DNA of 8,150 nt from Bacteroidota bacterium (GCA_029558435.1 JAKQEZ010000660.1:1-8150); one strand, 5' to 3'; numbered from the stretch's first letter, positions 1 to 6,439 are shown. Notes: generated from the sequence alone by a model not told the origin. Program-made: numbers and translations.

Positions 1-40
1 TAAAGTATGGGTTAACTAATGGAAACGAGAAGCACGGCAG

Positions 41-174
41 CCGGTAACACGGGTTTTGCGTCAGGCAGGGTGACGTGCAAACTTGGAGCTTTGTGCTTCT
101 ATTCAAGTTTTGTGCTGGTTGACAGTTTTGTGCTCCGAAACCCGCCCGAACGCAAAGCCCGAAAACGTTACCGG
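41..174 (+). repeat. P1: palindromic-ended structured intergenic repeat
   Basis: This 134-bp element has inverted ends: CCGGTAAC (41-48) pairs with GTTACCGG (167-174). A second arm, GGGTTTTGCGT (51-61), pairs with ACGCAAAGCCC (150-160) with one G-T wobble. An inner arm, GGC-A-GGG (64-70), pairs with CCCGCC (141-146) leaving a bulged A. The centre contains TTGTGCT three times (91, 110, 128). A diverged copy in the same orientation lies at 5952-6088, and the two share the central stretch around GTTGACAGTTTTGTG. Differences between the copies in the arms preserve pairing, so the structure appears to matter. It codes for nothing. The nested arms and the TAAC...GTTA ends recall integron attC sites, but the core boxes do not match the RYYYAAC/GTTRRRY consensus, so that identity is only a hypothesis. 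Confidence 0.8.
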
Positions 175-217
175 TCATGCTAAAAGACGACAGTGCAATA
201 ATAAAACGACAGAGTAA

Positions 218-868
218 ATGAACAGACAAGCCTATGCTTCAGCAAAATCAAAAGAGCTGCAACCCATCGCACAAGTCGACACAGTTGCAGCACATTTGCT
301 TTTGCCCCAACGCACTTGGCAGCAGCGGACAGTGACTTTTACTAGATTAATCCTGCTTTTCTTTCTATTTCTCTCAACGACTTTTTCAACTTTTGCCCAG
401 ACAAACCCACGACATGTTAAGGTGAGCGGTTATTATCGTAAAGACGGAACTTATGTTCAACCGTATTTCAGGACTGCCCCTAACTCAACAAACCGTGACA
501 ACTTTTCGACAAAAGGAAATACAAACCCATACACTGGTAAACCTGGTTGGATAGAGCCTGATAGCAAATACAATACATTTTATTATAGCACTTACACCTA
601 CCCTACCAATAAAACCCAAAGTGACTATACGACAACAACCACAGCAAAAACCAATTTACCAATACAATACAAGAACAGGACATACATTGAGGATGAATAT
701 GGAGGCTATTCATGCTATTTGACTGTTAAAGATGAACGGACGTTTAATATTTACGACATGAAAGACGAACTCATCTTATATCTTGTTATCAATCACCGTG
801 GAGACTGGAGAATTTTTGATAGTAATTGGATATACATCAAAACCATTTTTGTAGAAACAGAAAAATGA
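218..868 (+). CDS. small secreted protein of unknown function
   Basis: Function unknown. The only upstream ATG in frame is at 218 (216 aa), but residues 1-38 are encoded by repeat-like DNA (H3) and precede a clear export signal at about 43-60 (LILLFFLFLSTTFSTFA), with likely cleavage before QTNP. A GTG at 332 (residue 39) would give a normal signal peptide, so the true start may be 332; I keep 218 as the longest frame. The mature protein begins with a segment around residues 67-110 containing KVSGYYRKDGTYV, RTAPNS, DNFSTKGNTNPYTGKPG. I recognise this as a short conserved segment found in many small exported bacterial hypothetical proteins. A Thr/Tyr-rich stretch (119-145) and a C-terminal part (151-214) with repeated short Tyr/Trp-containing strands follow. 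The stop overlaps the next gene's start as ATGA, so the two are translationally coupled. It should act in the periplasm or outside the cell. Confidence 0.75.
   Translation: MNRQAYASAKSKELQPIAQVDTVAAHLLLPQRTWQQRTVTFTRLILLFFLFLSTTFSTFAQTNPRHVKVSGYYRKDGTYVQPYFRTAPNSTNRDNFSTKGNTNPYTGKPGWIEPDSKYNTFYYSTYTYPTNKTQSDYTTTTTAKTNLPIQYKNRTYIEDEYGGYSCYLTVKDERTFNIYDMKDELILYLVINHRGDWRIFDSNWIYIKTIFVETEK
242..305 (+). repeat. H3: imperfect inverted repeat, arms in reversed order, overlapping the start of the first gene
   Basis: Arms 242-263 and 284-305 are imperfect reverse complements around a ~20-nt loop; the inner part TGCAAC/GTTGCA pairs perfectly. The core words AAAAGAGC and GCACATTTGC are the same as in the hairpins at 5826-5888 and 6289-6351, but here the AAAAGAG arm comes first and the CACATTT arm second. 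The loop contains CCATCGCACAA, which also follows the hairpin at 5826-5888. The element lies inside the open frame that begins at 218, which argues that the first ~38 codons of that frame are repeat DNA and not ancestral protein sequence. Confidence 0.65.
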
Positions 869-1956
869 GAATAGGTTTAATCATCATATTGACATTTTGT
901 TTGAGCAAGCTAACGCTTGCCCAAACGGCTTATGAAAGCCCATTGGGTTTCACATTAAGTTTTGACAAAACTTGGAAACGATTACCTAAAGAAGTATTGC
1001 AACAGCGAATGAAGGATGTAAAAGACTTTTTAGAATATAGAAAGGATATTCAATTTGATGCTTGTTATCAGAAAATTGGGAATGCCGATATGGATTACCC
1101 TTACATACTTTTTAAGAATGTTTATGCGACCACATCAAATGAAGATGAAATCAAAAAGGTTCAAGAATACTTCACCAACAAGCCACAATTTGAAAAAGTA
1201 ATTGAAAACCTTGTTAATGGAAAATTTGGAGTAGAGCTAAAAATAGGAAAGAACTATTATGATGCAAAGAACAAAATTTTAATATTCACCTATGACATGG
1301 GAATAAGCATCAAGGGAAACTTAGTCGGAATGTTTGCCTTTTACTTTGGCAAAAATGCAAGTTTGATAACCTATTGTTACTCTTATAAAGACGAATTTAA
1401 ATATGACCAAAAAGAATTTCTAGACATCATTTATTCCATAAAAGATAAAGGAATGGTGAACACAATGGGTAACTATGTTTCAAAACATGACCTTGCTGTA
1501 AAATATTACAATGATGGGAAAATGCAGTCAGAAGCAGGAAACCGTGAAGCAGCTATAAGTCTTTATACAAAAGCCATTGAAAACTATCCAGTAGAAGATA
1601 GTTACATGAAGTCTGAAGCATATTACAATAGAGGTTTGAACAAACGATATTTGAATAATTATAAAGGAGCAATTGCTGACTATACCGAAGCGATTAAACT
1701 CCGCCCCGATTATTATAAGGCATACAACAACAAAGGATTTGCCAAACTTCAAATAGAAGACTATGCAGGGGCAATCATAGATTTTACACAAACAATCAAA
1801 TATGACAACTACAATACTGAATTTACCAGTATGGCACTGGGCAATAGAGGTATTGCAAAATTGTCACTTGGGCAAGATGGTTGTCCTGACTTGAAAAAGG
1901 CTATCGAGTTAGGAAATAAAAATGTAATACAAGCCTACAGCGAACTTTGTAAATAA
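865..1956 (+). CDS. exported protein with C-terminal tetratricopeptide (TPR) repeats
   Basis: I chose the ATG at 865 (363 aa) over the in-frame ATG at 826. It places a standard signal peptide (MRIGLIIILTFCLSKLTLAQ, residues 1-20) at the very N-terminus and makes an ATGA overlap with the preceding gene. Residues about 21-200 form a domain I do not recognise; it starts with YESPLGFTLSF and alternates charged helices with strand-like segments. Residues about 209-355 are TPR units with the usual small/aromatic pattern, for example AISLYTKAIENYP, AYYNRGLNKRYLNNYKGAI and AYNNKGFAKLQIEDYAGAI, followed by a weaker last unit (ALGNRGIAKLSLGQ). TPRs usually bind peptides or proteins, so a periplasmic adaptor role is a fair inference. 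It lies 39 bp before the DUF805 gene in the same operon. The N-terminal domain could be specific to this system. Confidence 0.85.
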   Translation: MRIGLIIILTFCLSKLTLAQTAYESPLGFTLSFDKTWKRLPKEVLQQRMKDVKDFLEYRKDIQFDACYQKIGNADMDYPYILFKNVYATTSNEDEIKKVQEYFTNKPQFEKVIENLVNGKFGVELKIGKNYYDAKNKILIFTYDMGISIKGNLVGMFAFYFGKNASLITYCYSYKDEFKYDQKEFLDIIYSIKDKGMVNTMGNYVSKHDLAVKYYNDGKMQSEAGNREAAISLYTKAIENYPVEDSYMKSEAYYNRGLNKRYLNNYKGAIADYTEAIKLRPDYYKAYNNKGFAKLQIEDYAGAIIDFTQTIKYDNYNTEFTSMALGNRGIAKLSLGQDGCPDLKKAIELGNKNVIQAYSELCK

Positions 1957-1995
1957 ATCAAAAACAATAATTACTAACAATTAAAATCAAACAAC

Positions 1996-2487
1996 ATGTT
2001 TCAAAATCCATTTTCATTCGAGGGTCGTATCAGAAGAACTGAATACGGCTTAAGCTTTATAATTTTTGTTGTCGCAAGAGTTATAATTACAATGATTGCA
2101 GCAGCAATGTCAACAAGTTCATATGATAATAGCGGTGCAGTTGCGTTAGCATTTATATTTTCATTACCTCTACTTTGGTTTCTCTGGGCGCAAGGTGCTA
2201 AAAGATGTCATGATGTTGGAAATAGCGGCTGGTGGCAGTTAATACCTTTTTATGTTTTTTGGCTTATTTTCCAAGATGGGCAACCTGGTCCCAACCAATA
2301 TGGTGAAAATCCAAAAGGTGTTCAAGCAATTGGCGGTCAAACTTTCCAAGGCGGTCAAAACACAGGGACATCTGGAGGTTACCAAGGTGGCTACAGTGGA
2401 GGACACAATAATCCAACGACAAATTATTCATCAACTGAAAATCCATCTAACTCAGGTGGTTACAAGGACGGTGATTTATACAAATAA
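1996..2487 (+). CDS. DUF805 family inner-membrane protein with Gly/Gln/Asn-rich tail
   Basis: This 163-aa protein shows the hallmarks of DUF805 (YhaH-type small membrane proteins). It has an N-terminal FSFEGRIRRTEYG (6-18) and two hydrophobic helices (about 18-38 and 48-66). The signature AKRCHDVGNSGWWQLIP (68-84) is followed by a third hydrophobic stretch and FQDGQPGPNQYGENPKG (92-108). The family is widespread and its biochemical role is not established. Residues ~109-163 form a low-complexity tail rich in Gly, Gln, Asn, Ser and Thr (GGQ, GGY, GGH words), longer than the simplest family members. It starts 39 bp after the TPR gene and ends 11 bp before the VWA gene. A DUF805 protein in a VWA/phosphatase/kinase operon suggests a membrane component or target of that switch (inference). 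Confidence 0.9.
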   Translation: MFQNPFSFEGRIRRTEYGLSFIIFVVARVIITMIAAAMSTSSYDNSGAVALAFIFSLPLLWFLWAQGAKRCHDVGNSGWWQLIPFYVFWLIFQDGQPGPNQYGENPKGVQAIGGQTFQGGQNTGTSGGYQGGYSGGHNNPTTNYSSTENPSNSGGYKDGDLYK

Positions 2488-2498
2488 AATCAATCAAA

Positions 2499-3305
2499 AT
2501 GCACGATATTAGAAATCTCACAATCAGCAGCACCAACCCCTGCTTACTTGTTTACTTAATTGACCAAAGCGGTTCAATGAATGAAAAATTCGGCAATGCT
2601 TCGCATACAAAAGCGGTCGAAGTTACTAATGCAATCAACGACATTTTGTATGAAGTTGGTTTACGTTGCATTGGAAGCGGTGGCGAACTCAAAAACCGAT
2701 TTGAAATTGCCATTATAGGATATGGCAAACAGGAAAATGTAGTTCAATCTGGCTGGGAAGGTCAACTATCAGGGAAATGGGTAGTTTCAATTAAAAATAT
2801 TTTTGAATTTCCTCTTGGACAAGAAAATGACAAACCAATTTGGATTAAACCTTATTCGGTGAGTAATACACCAATGACAAAGGCTTTTGAAAATGCTAAA
2901 CGACTTTGTAATGACTGGATAAACTGGGGAAATCATAGAGACTGCCATCCACCCATCATTATTAATATAACTGACGGTGAAGCCACTGACGCAGGGAGCA
3001 ATTTTAATGCTTTAAAAAGTCAGGTAGAGCAAATAAAAAGCTTGAGAACCAACTACGGTTCGGTTAGCATTTTAAACATTCATATTTCAACAAGAGCAGG
3101 TGACAAATTATTATTCCCAAGTGAAGTAAATACAGGTGACAAATTTGAAAGGCTTCTATTCGAGATGTCCACGCCACTTGATGAAAACATGATAAGAATA
3201 GCCCAACAAAAAGGGTATGACATTCGACAGAATGCAAAAGGTTATGTTTTCAATGGTAATGCCACAGACTTAATTAACTTCTTAAACATCGGAACACCAC
3301 AGTAA
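2499..3305 (+). CDS. TerY-like von Willebrand factor A (VWA) domain protein
   Basis: This 268-aa protein is essentially one VWA domain, a metal-dependent protein-binding fold. The MIDAS residues are all visible: D22-Q-S24-G-S26 at the end of the first strand (CLLVYLIDQSGSM), T124 in SNTPMTKAF, and D159 in IINITDGEA. Strand RFEIAIIGYG (67-76) also fits the fold. No signal peptide or transmembrane helix is seen, so it should be cytoplasmic. It is followed by a PP2C phosphatase (TAATG overlap) and a kinase-like gene, the arrangement described by comparative genomics as the TerY-P triad, where the VWA protein is thought to act as scaffold or substrate. It is longer than a minimal VWA domain because of an insertion around 84-118 and a C-terminal extension after ~200. 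VWA identity is firm; triad membership rests on gene order. Confidence 0.93.
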   Translation: MHDIRNLTISSTNPCLLVYLIDQSGSMNEKFGNASHTKAVEVTNAINDILYEVGLRCIGSGGELKNRFEIAIIGYGKQENVVQSGWEGQLSGKWVVSIKNIFEFPLGQENDKPIWIKPYSVSNTPMTKAFENAKRLCNDWINWGNHRDCHPPIIINITDGEATDAGSNFNALKSQVEQIKSLRTNYGSVSILNIHISTRAGDKLLFPSEVNTGDKFERLLFEMSTPLDENMIRIAQQKGYDIRQNAKGYVFNGNATDLINFLNIGTPQ

Positions 3306-4612
3306 TGGGCATAACAGTTTTACAACTTCATAAAAGAGCATCCTATGAATTTAAATACATACAGGATAAGTATTCAGTAAATTCAGAAAGGAAAACTTTT
3401 GCATTAGCAGATGGAACAACACAGAGTTTCAATTCCGAAATTTGGGCAGAGATAATTACAAAAGAATTTGTAGCAAACCCAATATTGAATGCAAATGAGC
3501 TTATAACTTCATTTACCAAGCAGGTAGAATTATACAAAAGTGCAAAATTTGAATTCAGCACCAATCCAGCTAAAGCATCGTTAGAAAAAGCCAAACAAAA
3601 TAAAGGTGGCACAGCCACCTTTATCGGTTTGCAATTCACTGAGCAAAACAAACTTGATGTAATATCATGCGGTGATACAAATTTATTTTTACTGAATTCG
3701 GAAAATAAAATCATTCCATTTCCTTTTGCTGATGTGGATAGTTTAGACGCCAACAATTATTTCATTAATACCGAGCAACTTTTGCAAAATAAAATTGATG
3801 AAACATTTTTTAAGCAAAGAACCCTTGAATATTCGCCTTCGGATGTTCTGATTTTAGCCACGGATGCTCTTAGTAGGCTTATTTTGAAAAAGCCATCTAC
3901 AATAACAGAACTTATAGGAATTAGGAATTTTGAGCAATTACATGAATTCTGTTTAAAATATTGGGAAAATAAAGAACTCCAGGAAGATGACATTTCAGCT
4001 ATCATTATTCCACTTAATAATATGGCAGAATTAAAGCTAATTCATCCGCCAAAAGATTTTTCCTTTCCAAAAGAAAAAGAAGAAGAATTTATCCCAGCAT
4101 CCTTACAACAAAAAAAACAAAGAAATTATACAGATATGGAAATGAACGAAATCAGAAACCAATTTAATGGGGTCGCTCAAGACTTTCATCAAGTCAAAAA
4201 AAAACTAAAACTACACGAACTGCTACTGATGGTAGCAATTAGCCTTTTGATGGCAAACATACTACTCATGTATTTTCTGCGACCAACGAATTCTAAAGAT
4301 GAAATTTCAAATGCGAAAGCGAAATCAGAAAATGCAATTATTGAAAAGTATGAAAATACTATTGGTGATTTGAAATCAGAAATTCAAACACTTAAAAGTA
4401 AAATCACTGATTTAACTCAACCAAAGGAAGAACCAAAAGAAGAAAAGACTGAGCCGTCCAAACCAAGTCAAACAATAACCAAAGAAGAAGCGAAGAAGAG
4501 ACAGGAAGAGTTAATTAAAGCTGGCTATAAAGTAACCGCAGATGGTATATGGGGAGCACAATCTGAAAAAAATTGGAATGAATATCTACAAAAGAAAAAA
4601 GATAAGAAGTAG
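3305..4612 (+). CDS. membrane-anchored PP2C-type Ser/Thr phosphatase with peptidoglycan-binding-like C-terminus
   Basis: In this 435-aa protein, residues 1-240 carry PP2C motifs: D21 in the first strand pair (YIQDKYSV), LADGTT (34-39, metal ligand D36), GGTATFIGL (101-109), CGDTNLFLL (122-130), LATDALSRLI (184-193, D187) and EDDISAIII (227-235, D229). The metal-binding aspartates are present, so it should be active, removing phosphate from Ser/Thr of proteins. A Lys-rich segment (QVKKKLKLHE) precedes one transmembrane helix at ~306-325. By the positive-inside rule the phosphatase is cytoplasmic and the C-terminus periplasmic. Residues ~333-372 look like a coiled coil, then a Lys/Glu/Pro linker. 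Residues ~399-428 (QEELIKAGYKVTADGIWGAQ...) resemble half of a PG_binding_1 domain. Its start overlaps the VWA stop (TAATG), and the kinase begins 2 bp after its stop. Confidence 0.9.
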   Translation: MGITVLQLHKRASYEFKYIQDKYSVNSERKTFALADGTTQSFNSEIWAEIITKEFVANPILNANELITSFTKQVELYKSAKFEFSTNPAKASLEKAKQNKGGTATFIGLQFTEQNKLDVISCGDTNLFLLNSENKIIPFPFADVDSLDANNYFINTEQLLQNKIDETFFKQRTLEYSPSDVLILATDALSRLILKKPSTITELIGIRNFEQLHEFCLKYWENKELQEDDISAIIIPLNNMAELKLIHPPKDFSFPKEKEEEFIPASLQQKKQRNYTDMEMNEIRNQFNGVAQDFHQVKKKLKLHELLLMVAISLLMANILLMYFLRPTNSKDEISNAKAKSENAIIEKYENTIGDLKSEIQTLKSKITDLTQPKEEPKEEKTEPSKPSQTITKEEAKKRQEELIKAGYKVTADGIWGAQSEKNWNEYLQKKKDKK

Positions 4613-4614
4613 TA

Positions 4615-5811
4615 ATGGCTAAAAATTATCCAACCATTGGTGAATACAACCAACTTATACAAAAGAAAGGCGGTAGTGCTTTTAGGTCGTTGAATGGTAT
4701 AAATTTAATTCCATCAAGAACATCACCAATTAAGGTTTACTTATTTGGTTCAGGTGCATTTGCAGCAGTCTTTAAAGGTTCGCTGAATGGTAGAACATAT
4801 GCTATTAGATGTTTTTTGTCAGCTGAAGACGAAACAATAAATCGCTACAAAGCAATATGTAGTTATCTAAAAAACATCCATTCATCATGGAAAACTGATT
4901 GTGAATTTATAGAGAATGAAATATCTCTAAATGGCAATTCATATCCAATTCTGAAAATGGAATGGATGAACGGACTACTCATTAACCAATTTGTTTCAAA
5001 TCATTTAAGTGAAAACAAAGTATTGGCAGAATTACAAGCCAAACTGGTTTCAGTATCCGAAGACTTGGAAAGAAATAAAATAGGTCATGGCGATATTCAA
5101 TGTGGTAATATCATTATTTCAGGGACATCTGACGATTTTCAGGTTAAACTAATTGACTACGATGGAATGTATGTTCCCGATTTAGCTTATAAGAAATCTA
5201 TTGAAAAAGGCAGAAGTGAATTTCAGCATCCTAAAAGGACACTAAATAATTTTAGCCCCGAAATGGACAGATTTTCATTTTGGGTTATGATAACAGCTTT
5301 AGAAGCACTCAAACATGACAAAACTCTTTGGCGTGAAGTAATGCAAGGTGGCTTCAACACACTTGATAATTTCCTTTTTACAATTCAGGACTTTCTAAAT
5401 CCTAATCAATCTGCTTTATTTAATAGACTTTATAATCTAAACTCAACATCGCTTAATTTCTATTTAGAAACACTCAAATGGTTATGTAACAGTGAATATT
5501 CGGTTATTCCACCGCCAGCGTTATATGGAAATTCGTCCAAAAGTTCAAAATCTATCCCCTCGGAACATCATAAATATGTTCCGAACAGTCAAAGTATTGA
5601 TAGAACAGTATCTGCCAACAAGTATAAAATTATTACAACCAATGGCACTGCATCAGTATTAACATCCACATTTCAAAAACTTGGTTCGACACCTTTAGAA
5701 CTTGACAAACAATCTTATGAGGGAAAATTGATTTTAGTTTCAAACGGCAAGGAGACAAAACGAATTACACTTAACTCACATCAAAACTTAATAGAAATAA
5801 AATTTGACTAA
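4615..5811 (+). CDS. protein kinase-like protein of a TerY-P-type triad, with PEGA-like C-terminus
   Basis: This 398-aa protein has a protein kinase fold in residues ~35-295. The Gly-rich loop is FGSGAFAAVFKG (44-55). The next strand is TYAIRCF, with R65 where the usual nucleotide-binding Lys sits. The catalytic loop is GHGDIQCGNII (157-167; D160 and N165). The metal-binding segment is LIDYDGMYVP (179-188), DYD in place of DFG. EFQHPKR (202-208) is in the activation region and MDRFSFWVMITALEAL (217-232) in the C-lobe. I recall such HGD/DYDGM variants from kinases paired with VWA and PP2C genes. A Ser/Pro-rich linker (~298-330) leads to a ~65-residue beta domain with KLGSTPLELD and YEGKLILVSNGKE, resembling PEGA; no zinc ribbon is present. 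It is probably cytoplasmic and opposes the upstream phosphatase. Whether it is active given R65 is open. It is the last gene of the operon and ends in tandem stops TAA-TAG. Confidence 0.87.
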   Translation: MAKNYPTIGEYNQLIQKKGGSAFRSLNGINLIPSRTSPIKVYLFGSGAFAAVFKGSLNGRTYAIRCFLSAEDETINRYKAICSYLKNIHSSWKTDCEFIENEISLNGNSYPILKMEWMNGLLINQFVSNHLSENKVLAELQAKLVSVSEDLERNKIGHGDIQCGNIIISGTSDDFQVKLIDYDGMYVPDLAYKKSIEKGRSEFQHPKRTLNNFSPEMDRFSFWVMITALEALKHDKTLWREVMQGGFNTLDNFLFTIQDFLNPNQSALFNRLYNLNSTSLNFYLETLKWLCNSEYSVIPPPALYGNSSKSSKSIPSEHHKYVPNSQSIDRTVSANKYKIITTNGTASVLTSTFQKLGSTPLELDKQSYEGKLILVSNGKETKRITLNSHQNLIEIKFD

Positions 5812-5825
5812 TAGCCCACGCAATT

Positions 5826-5888
5826 GGTGGCACATTTGCAAAACCGCACAAGCCCAACGCACAAGCCATTTTTTGCAAAAGAGCCACC
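5826..5888 (+). repeat. H1: 63-bp imperfect hairpin just downstream of the operon
   Basis: Arms GGTGGCACATTTGCAAAA (5826-5843) and TTTTGCAAAAGAGCCACC (5871-5888) pair except for two A-A mismatches inside the core. It begins 14 bp after the kinase stop, so the folded RNA would lie at the 3' end of the operon message. No T-run follows, so it is not a classical terminator. It has the same length as H2 (6289-6351) and the same conserved mismatched core, with different flanking stem bases that still pair. Confidence 0.8.
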
Positions 5889-5951
5889 AAGCCATCGCAC
5901 AAAGACACTGCAACATGGACAGACAACAACACGACAGAAAAGAAGCACGAA

Positions 5952-6088
5952 CCGGTAACAGGCGTTTGGCGTCATGCGGGGTGAAGTGCTTAAATTCAAG
6001 TTCAGTTTTTCAAATCAACTTTAGTGCTGGGTTGACAGTTTTGTGCCCTGAAATCCCGCACGAACGCCAAGCGCAAAAACGTTAGCTG
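5952..6088 (+). repeat. P2: second copy of the palindromic-ended repeat, direct orientation
   Basis: This is a diverged copy of P1 (41-174). Arms GCGTTTGGCGT (5962-5972) and ACGCCAAGCGC (6064-6074) pair with one G-T wobble at the same place as in P1. The inner arm TGCGGG (5975-5980) pairs with CCCGCA (6055-6060). The outer end is less symmetric than in P1: CCGGTAAC on the left, GTTAGCTG on the right. The region 6025-6060 is close to P1 (GTGCTG, TTGACAGTTTTGTG, GAAA/TCCCGC). Both copies are preceded by AGAAGCACG, so the homologous unit probably extends ~15 bp further left. Confidence 0.78.
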
Positions 6089-6288
6089 CAAGCGTATTAC
6101 GACACGACACAACAGAAAATGACCGTTAAACAGAGAAGAAAAAAGTAAACCATTTTGACAGGTGACAGACAACATAAAGACCATACTACAACAGGACATT
6201 TGAGCCGACACTCAAACCGACCCAATGTTTTTTATTTTTTTCCCACCGCACATTTTTTAAAACCATTTTTGAAAGACAGCCAACGTAC

Positions 6289-6351
6289 AGCAAGCACATT
6301 TGCATTTTTGCCAACCCACAACCCAACCCAAAAAATGCAAAAGAGCTTGCT
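6289..6351 (+). repeat. H2: 63-bp imperfect hairpin of the same family as H1
   Basis: Arms at 6289-6309 and 6331-6351 run from AGCAAGCACATTTGCA to TGCAAAAGAGCTTGCT. They pair along 21 positions apart from the same two A-A mismatches as in H1. The outer stem (AGCAA/TTGCT) and inner stem (TTTTT/AAAAA) differ from H1's (GGTG/CACC, AAA/TTT), yet pairing is kept. The element is non-coding and lies about 120 bp before the restriction gene. Confidence 0.8.
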
Positions 6352-6439
6352 TTTGCCTACGCACCCAAGCCCACCCACCACCCTACCAGCAGACAAGTGG
6401 ATTTATAGAGAAAAACGGGCAGACAACGGTATTAAATTT

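Noticed and set aside
826..864. Upstream start for the TPR protein gene
   Set aside because: It would add 13 polar residues before a clean signal peptide; ATG 865 gives the ATGA overlap and a normal export signal.
2252..2512. 86-aa plus-strand ORF overlapping the DUF805 gene
   Set aside because: It is a shifted frame of the DUF805 gene and its Gly-rich tail; the DUF805 frame carries the family motifs.
3343..3756. 137-aa minus-strand ORF
   Set aside because: It lies antisense inside the PP2C catalytic domain, whose motifs are well conserved; the minus-strand translation is Ser/Cys/Phe-rich shadow sequence. The shorter antisense ORFs inside the TPR, DUF805, PP2C and res genes were dropped for the same reason.
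5826..5888. Intrinsic terminator for the operon
   Set aside because: The hairpin is well placed but is mismatched, has a ~27-nt loop and is not followed by a T-run.
5804..6085. 93-aa plus-strand ORF after the kinase
   Set aside because: It is built from H1, P2 and low-complexity repeat DNA, has Gln/Arg/His/Cys-rich composition and no domain, and exists because the repeat lacks stops in this frame.
41..6351. CRISPR array or insertion sequence formed by the repeats
   Set aside because: The repeats are few, long, diverged and irregularly spaced, and no transposase or cas gene is visible.
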